Assembly (NCBI GenBank): GCA_945281075.1 | Contig: CALYQE010000074.1 | Coordinates: 1 to 9,587, forward strand | Direction of reading: 5' to 3' | From: an uncultured Lactobacillus sp. | GTDB lineage: Bacteria > Bacillota > Bacilli > Lactobacillales > Lactobacillaceae | DNA: 9,587 nucleotides | In this document: one piece after another, positions 6,175 through 9,587 of the stretch | How the letters are laid out: every line of letters starts with the position of its first letter | Position numbering within the stretch: position 1 is the first letter of the stretch | Position numbers and translations under genes: made by a program | The notes under the pieces: generated by a model | Database searches by the model: none | What the model was told of the DNA's origin: nothing | What the model saw: the letters and a program-made list of their open reading frames with translations, nothing else

Positions 6175-7626
6175 TTATTTTTTATGATGACAGTTACAGA
6201 TGCTACTAATGGCGTTTCGGGCAGAATAAATGCAGTAGCCTGCGTGCGTGCCACTCACCTCAACACCGTATGTATCTCCGTAGAGGACTCCTGAACCATC
6301 ACTACCAATTGCATATAAATGTTTTAGTGGATGACCATTTTTATCGAGAACTTCATTATTAACGTTAACCTTTAACCCATCACCAGTAGTAAAAGCACCA
6401 ACTTCCATTTCAAATGCGTAAAAAGGCCCTTGTTTTACCGGAAGTAGATATTTTGCATCTTTATTATAATCTGTGTCTATTCCTACTGAAGCCAATTCAT
6501 TGTAGTGCTTGATACTTGAAGCAAGATTAGGAGCTTGAAGTTTTTCTGCCAGTTCATTCAATGTATTTGTCTTAGTAATAAAACTAAGCTTTTTGTCTAA
6601 AGCCTTTTTGATTTCCTTTTTTAAGTTTGGATAATTGGACAGTTTATAAAATGGATGTAGGTCAAGTGGAAACTTTTTAGCAGTAAAATCATCAATTGTC
6701 TTTTGGTCAAGAATGGCGAATACGCGATCTTGGCGTAGCATTGAATTACCTTCATTCGCCCAATTTGTAACGCAATCGTACTCATTCACAAAACGGTCAC
6801 CGTTTTCGTTTACCCATAGGATCGGTTCATCACAAACTGCACTGCCTAAATTCCAGTCAGATAGTTCGTAAGCGGGAATCTGATTTGTCTTATCATAGAT
6901 TTGCCCACCAAAGTTCATGGTCATACCGGTGAAAAACTTATGTGCACCAACTGACCAAGCCATTTTTAAGCCATCACCGGTGCTCTTTCCTGAGTTAACA
7001 GCAACGATCCTTTCGGGATTGTATTTGTGAGCTGACATCATTAGTTCTTTATTGTTTAAATAACCACCAGTAGCTAAAATAACGTTTTTGGATGATACAG
7101 TTTGTGTTGACTGGTTTGTTACGTTAACTAAGTTTAGTGAAAAGCCAATGTTCTTTTTAGTCAAATTCTCTGCTCGAGTCAGGGTTTTGATCTCAACCCC
7201 TTTTTCTTTAACGTAAGGTTCTAAAGCAATATGAATAGCTTCATCGCCATAACCGTCAAATAAGTGCCAGGTAGCAAATCCGGTACCCATGTTGACAACG
7301 CCACTGAATTGAACGCCGTGTTCTTGCAGCCATTTGACATTTCTCGCTGATTGCTGAATATAATTCTTCCAAATCATGCCATTTGCTTCATAATGAGAAT
7401 AGTCTAGTTCAGTCTGAAGGATTTCTTCTGGTTTAACGTCAATTCCAGCTTGTTTCTGCATTTCAGATTGGACTGCAAAAATTCCCTCAACATAGTTTCC
7501 TGTCCCGCCAGTAGTTTTACCTTTTTCAACCAGAAGCGTTTTAAATCCTTTATCAGCTGCTTCTGTCGCGGCTGCGAAACCTGATAAGCCACCACCAATA
7601 ATTACAACATCATATTTATCTGACAT
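6175..7626 (-). CDS. FAD-dependent oxidoreductase (FAD_binding_2), second subtype, single-gene unit
   Basis: The 483-residue soluble flavoprotein has no signal peptide. VVIIGGGLSGFAAA (7-20) is a canonical GxGxxG FAD fold with acidic Glu34 (LLVEKG). GGTGNYVEGIFAVQSEMQ (40-57) is a signature of one FAD_binding_2 subgroup. LATGGY (184-189), NSGKSTGDGL (211-220), GDRFVNE (276-282), TTGDGLKVN (413-421) and LYAIGSDGSGVLYGDTYG (437-454) complete the FAD-binding and capping regions. It differs from the other flavoprotein at the C-terminus (GVEVSGTHAGYCIYSARNA instead of VPGLTASHAQTFGRLAG), so it is not a recent duplicate and probably has another substrate. The QxHPT fumarate reductase motif is not seen. 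The tail CNCHHKK is rich in Cys and His and could bind metal, though this is speculative. GAAAGGA at 7643-7637 lies 10 bases before the ATG. It is transcribed divergently from the adjacent LysR gene, its likely regulator, and ends at the shared terminator. Confidence 0.9.
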   Translation of the reverse strand: MSDKYDVVIIGGGLSGFAAATEAADKGFKTLLVEKGKTTGGTGNYVEGIFAVQSEMQKQAGIDVKPEEILQTELDYSHYEANGMIWKNYIQQSARNVKWLQEHGVQFSGVVNMGTGFATWHLFDGYGDEAIHIALEPYVKEKGVEIKTLTRAENLTKKNIGFSLNLVNVTNQSTQTVSSKNVILATGGYLNNKELMMSAHKYNPERIVAVNSGKSTGDGLKMAWSVGAHKFFTGMTMNFGGQIYDKTNQIPAYELSDWNLGSAVCDEPILWVNENGDRFVNEYDCVTNWANEGNSMLRQDRVFAILDQKTIDDFTAKKFPLDLHPFYKLSNYPNLKKEIKKALDKKLSFITKTNTLNELAEKLQAPNLASSIKHYNELASVGIDTDYNKDAKYLLPVKQGPFYAFEMEVGAFTTGDGLKVNVNNEVLDKNGHPLKHLYAIGSDGSGVLYGDTYGVEVSGTHAGYCIYSARNAISSICNCHHKK

Positions 7627-7642
7627 ATTATTTATTTCCTTT

Positions 7643-7675
7643 CATTAATGTTTATATTTCTTTCTAACATTAATG
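7643..7675. promoter_or_regulatory. Pair of CATTAATG palindromes, candidate operator for the flavoprotein/LysR pair
   Basis: The self-complementary octamer CATTAATG occurs at 7643-7650 and 7668-7675, 25 bases centre to centre, in the divergent intergenic region. The right copy ends six bases before the -35 of the LysR promoter. The left copy overlaps the Shine-Dalgarno region of the flavoprotein gene. A protein bound to both could affect both genes. The motif is A+T-rich, so chance recurrence is possible. Confidence 0.4.
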
Positions 7676-7681
7676 ATATCT

Positions 7682-7710
7682 TTCACAAATCGATTTGCCG
7701 TTTTTATAAT
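7682..7710 (+). promoter_or_regulatory. Sigma-A type promoter of the right-hand LysR gene
   Basis: TTCACA (7682-7687, one mismatch to TTGACA) is separated by 17 bases from a perfect TATAAT (7705-7710). Transcription should begin near 7717, about 25 bases before the ATG at 7742. This excludes the upstream in-frame ATG at 7673, which lies before the promoter. Confidence 0.82.
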
Positions 7711-7741
7711 AGAATATGCTATTACTAAAAGGAATGATAAA

Positions 7742-8632
7742 ATGAATTTTACTCAACTACGTTGTTTTATTTATGTTGCCGACAATTTAAGCTTTACTAT
7801 TGCAGCACAAAAACTGAATTTTTCGCAACCAGCAATTTCTAAAAATATCAATGACCTAGAAAAAGAACTAAGAACTAAATTATTGGTTCGTAATCCACAT
7901 AGAATTGCTTTAACAGTTGATGGCAAATATTTTTATAATGTTGCATTGAACATTCTAAAAGAAAAGGATGCTGCTCTTGTAAATATTAAGAATGCACACA
8001 AGAAAAGGTCCTTTAGAGATGTGAATATTGGGCTAGATTATTCACCTTTTGAAAGTACAATCCTTACGCCTTTCTTAAGGCAATTTGAATCTGACAGCTT
8101 TAACTTTAAAGTAAATTATTTGGGAGATTATGTTTCTCAGTTGGCTGATGGAAAAATTGATATAGCGTTAGTTTCAAGTGATATTATTAAAGCTGCTCCT
8201 GAAATCGGGTTTAAAAAGCTATTAGACGGAAAATTTTGGGTAGTGTGCAACCAAAGCTCAGCATATCAATTTAAGAATCCAGTCGCTATATCCGACTTAA
8301 AGAATATCAAGCTTTTGGTCCCATTCACTGATCAGTCGTACCCTAGTATTTTTAAACTTAACCAAATCCTATACCAAAAATTTAGTGCGCAAAACATCAA
8401 AGCTATCGATAATTATTTTTTAATGGTTAATTACGTTAAAGCCTCGGATTCGATGGCGGCCATTCTTCCAAGTTTCACCGTTAATTATCAGCAAGCAGGT
8501 CTTAAATATTACAGACTAGATTATCAAGATAATTTTTCCTATGGAATGGCTTATTTAATGGGAAGAAAAAACGAACCCATTATTTTAAAAACTATGAAAA
8601 GCATGGAAAAAATAATTAGTAATATAAGATAA
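7742..8632 (+). CDS. LysR-type transcriptional regulator, divergent from the second flavoprotein
   Basis: The 296-residue product has the normal LysR length. Residues 1-60 are the winged helix-turn-helix (MNFTQLRCFIYVADNLSFTI, AAQKLNFSQPAISKNINDLE, then RTKLLVRNPHRIALTVDGK). A linker helix follows to about residue 88. The effector-binding domain begins near RDVNIGLDYSPFE and includes LADGKIDIALVSSD. The start at 7742 is chosen over the in-frame ATG at 7673 for three reasons: AAAAGGA at 7727-7733 is well placed for it, it gives the standard LysR N-terminus, and a consensus promoter lies between the two ATGs. It is the likely substrate-responsive regulator of the divergent flavoprotein gene. 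It is clearly different from the LysR at 1023-1940, so the two modules probably answer to different signals. The effector is unknown. Confidence 0.93.
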   Translation: MNFTQLRCFIYVADNLSFTIAAQKLNFSQPAISKNINDLEKELRTKLLVRNPHRIALTVDGKYFYNVALNILKEKDAALVNIKNAHKKRSFRDVNIGLDYSPFESTILTPFLRQFESDSFNFKVNYLGDYVSQLADGKIDIALVSSDIIKAAPEIGFKKLLDGKFWVVCNQSSAYQFKNPVAISDLKNIKLLVPFTDQSYPSIFKLNQILYQKFSAQNIKAIDNYFLMVNYVKASDSMAAILPSFTVNYQQAGLKYYRLDYQDNFSYGMAYLMGRKNEPIILKTMKSMEKIISNIR

Positions 8633-8665
8633 CAAAAATGTTTTGTTAGTTCTTAGTTTGCAATG

Positions 8666-8694
8666 TTAATCTAAGCTGATTAATTTGTTTTTTT
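8666..8694 (+). terminator. Weak candidate terminator after the right-hand LysR gene
   Basis: TTAATC (8666-8671) and GATTAA (8678-8683) form a 6-base-pair stem with a 6-base loop, followed by TTTGTTTTTTT. The stem is A+T-rich and so weak. A second small dyad, AACAAAA (8631-8637) and TTTTGTT (8641-8647), overlaps the LysR stop codon. One of these may end the LysR transcript. Confidence 0.4.
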
Positions 8695-8990
8695 ACTTTA
8701 TAAAAGTTGCTTATAATATTTACTTATATAGTAATTTAATACGTAGAATTATTATCAAAATAAGCGAAAACTACAAAAGGATTAAATTTTTACTGCATAT
8801 AGTGGCTCTTGGAAATTTAAAAATGAAATACACGCTTTAGAGTGGGCGGCCCCACAAAACAATATGTGAAATCATACAATTTAGAGTCGGTTAATACTAG
8901 TAATACTTAAACCACTGGCAATAATCCTGAGGAAATTATTGTAACAGTAATTGTTCCTAAATCACGTCTTTGAAATATTCGTGTTGGTAA

Positions 8991-9137
8991 GTTTTATATA
9001 TCTGGCTTCATGGTAAGCAAAAATCAGCGCTTTTCGATTATTTATTAGGTACTAGTTTTGGCAAATGTAGTACCGATAATGATGGTCATAATGCTTACGT
9101 TAAGGCAAATGACATCAAAAATTTATTGTTGGTGTAA
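8991..9137 (+). pseudogene. Remnant of a secreted surface protein with a SLAP-like C-terminus (tentative)
   Basis: This plus frame is open for 48 codons and has no start of its own. Near its end it reads DGHNAYVKANDIK (codons to 9119), close to the NAYVKA-N pattern of Lactobacillus surface-layer SLAP domains. A different frame just upstream reads GKFYISGFMVSKN, and a third just downstream reads GVKLTPLSTTKKPK. This suggests a once-continuous protein broken by indels. Upstream VTVIVPKSRL would fit the secreted part. No signal peptide or intact start remains. The assignment rests on one short motif. Confidence 0.33.
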
Positions 9138-9253
9138 AATTAACTCCGTTAAGCACAACAAAAAAACCAAAGTAGTTGTAAATAAATAGTTAGTTTAATT
9201 GTAAAATTAGCTGGTAACAAAAAGTATAAGAAAAAACAATTTTCCTAGAACGA

Positions 9254-9300
9254 CGAAACGCTGAACTTGCAGGTTCAACGCTTTTTCGTATACATTTTTT
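9254..9300 (+). terminator. Degenerate rho-independent terminator
   Basis: CGAAA (9254-9258) and TGAAC (9262-9266) can pair with TTTCG (9284-9288) and GTTCA (9273-9277) around TTGCAG. Internal mismatches fall in the ACGC segments on each side, and a T run follows at 9295-9300. The imperfect pairing fits a terminator that decayed together with the gene remnant upstream. It is the only G+C-containing hairpin in this stretch. Confidence 0.45.
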
Positions 9301-9495
9301 CTTGATATTGCTTAATTACCACGCCTTAAATACATCTGAGATAGAAAACAATGTATCAAACAAATAAGTGAATAGATTTTTAAATAAGATCATAATAGAA
9401 TTTATTACACTTGTGATGATATTGTCGAATTAGTGAAATTACTTAATGTACTAGGAAATTGATCTCAAGATAAACGTTAAGTATGCATTCAAAAA

Positions 9496-9568
9496 TTAAA
9501 GAGTCAATAATTTGTCAGAGTAACTTCTACAGATTATTGGCTCTGCGTCTTCGCGTCTGGCTCTTTAA
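9496..9568. repeat. Inverted repeat with two alternative right arms near the window edge, possible mobile-element end
   Basis: AGAGTCAATAAT (9500-9511) pairs with ATTATTGGCTCT (9533-9544) except for one G-U. The overlapping TTAAAGAGTC (9496-9505) also pairs with GGCTCTTTAA (9559-9568), again with one G-U. GGCTCT is thus present twice (9539-9544 and 9559-9564), separated by a G+C-richer GCGTCTTCGCGTCT. Terminal repeats starting GGCTCT-like are known from ISL3-family insertion sequences, so an element may begin at or beyond the right edge. No transposase is visible. Confidence 0.35.
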
Positions 9569-9587
9569 TAACTGTAATAATTCCATG

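Larger units (their letters stand above)
8633..9587. other. Gene-poor region with decayed coding remnants
   Basis: About 950 bases lack any intact gene. Short open stretches are interrupted by frequent stops. Around 8797-8862 one plus frame reads FTAYSGSWKFKNEIH and onward to NNM before a stop. Around 8935-8970 another reads PEEIIVTVIVPKSRL. A surface-protein-like remnant follows at 8991-9137, then a degenerate terminator near 9254-9288. A near-perfect TATAAT at 8712-8717 and an AAAAGGA at 8775-8781 may be the relic promoter and ribosome binding site of the lost gene. Between about 9300 and 9490 nothing identifiable was seen beyond a short open stretch (DDIVELVKLLNVLG, from 9417). The region looks like a gene graveyard. 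Confidence 0.6.

Noticed and set aside
7673..7741. Longer N-terminus for the right-hand LysR (start at 7673)
   Set aside because: The upstream ATG lies before a consensus promoter (7682-7710) and lacks a ribosome binding site. The start at 7742 has a good one and matches the standard LysR N-terminus.

Overview
The window is A+T-rich, low-GC Gram-positive DNA, most likely from a Lactobacillus. The evidence is the strong AAAGGA/AGGAG ribosome binding sites, consensus -10/-35 promoter elements, the style of the paired flavoprotein and transporter genes, and a decayed fragment near 9.1 kb that resembles the SLAP domain of Lactobacillus surface-layer proteins. The genus is inferred. No rRNA, tRNA or CRISPR array was seen.

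Layout, left to right. The extreme left edge holds only the ribosome binding site and first two codons of a minus-strand gene that leaves the window. Next, on the minus strand, is a LysR-type regulator (84-979) broken by three single-base frameshifts and a probable nonsense codon. An intact LysR-type regulator follows (1023-1940, minus). Diverging from it is a tightly packed plus-strand operon: an MFS transporter (2073-3326), an FAD-dependent reductase/dehydrogenase of the FAD_binding_2 (fumarate reductase-like) superfamily (3342-4823), and a second, paralogous MFS transporter whose first possible codon overlaps the flavoprotein stop. The operon ends at a strong hairpin shared with a convergent minus-strand gene for a second, different FAD_binding_2 flavoprotein (6175-7626). 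A third LysR-type regulator (7742-8632, plus) diverges from this second flavoprotein. The last ~950 bases contain no intact gene. They hold decayed coding remnants, a degenerate terminator and a G+C-richer repeat near the right edge that could be the end of a mobile element.

The intact genes form two adjacent modules, each a LysR regulator divergent from a flavoprotein gene or operon, with two transporters in one of them. The simplest reading is uptake of small, probably unsaturated organic acids, their reduction or oxidation by a soluble flavoprotein in the cytoplasm, and export of the product, switched on by the substrate through LysR. In a fermentative bacterium this could serve as an electron sink. 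The substrates are unknown. Neither flavoprotein shows a covalent-FMN domain, heme domain or export signal, and neither shows the QxHPT motif of true fumarate reductases. The unusual part is one flavoprotein encoded between two related but diverged transporters, next to a second flavoprotein of another subtype and a decaying third regulator.
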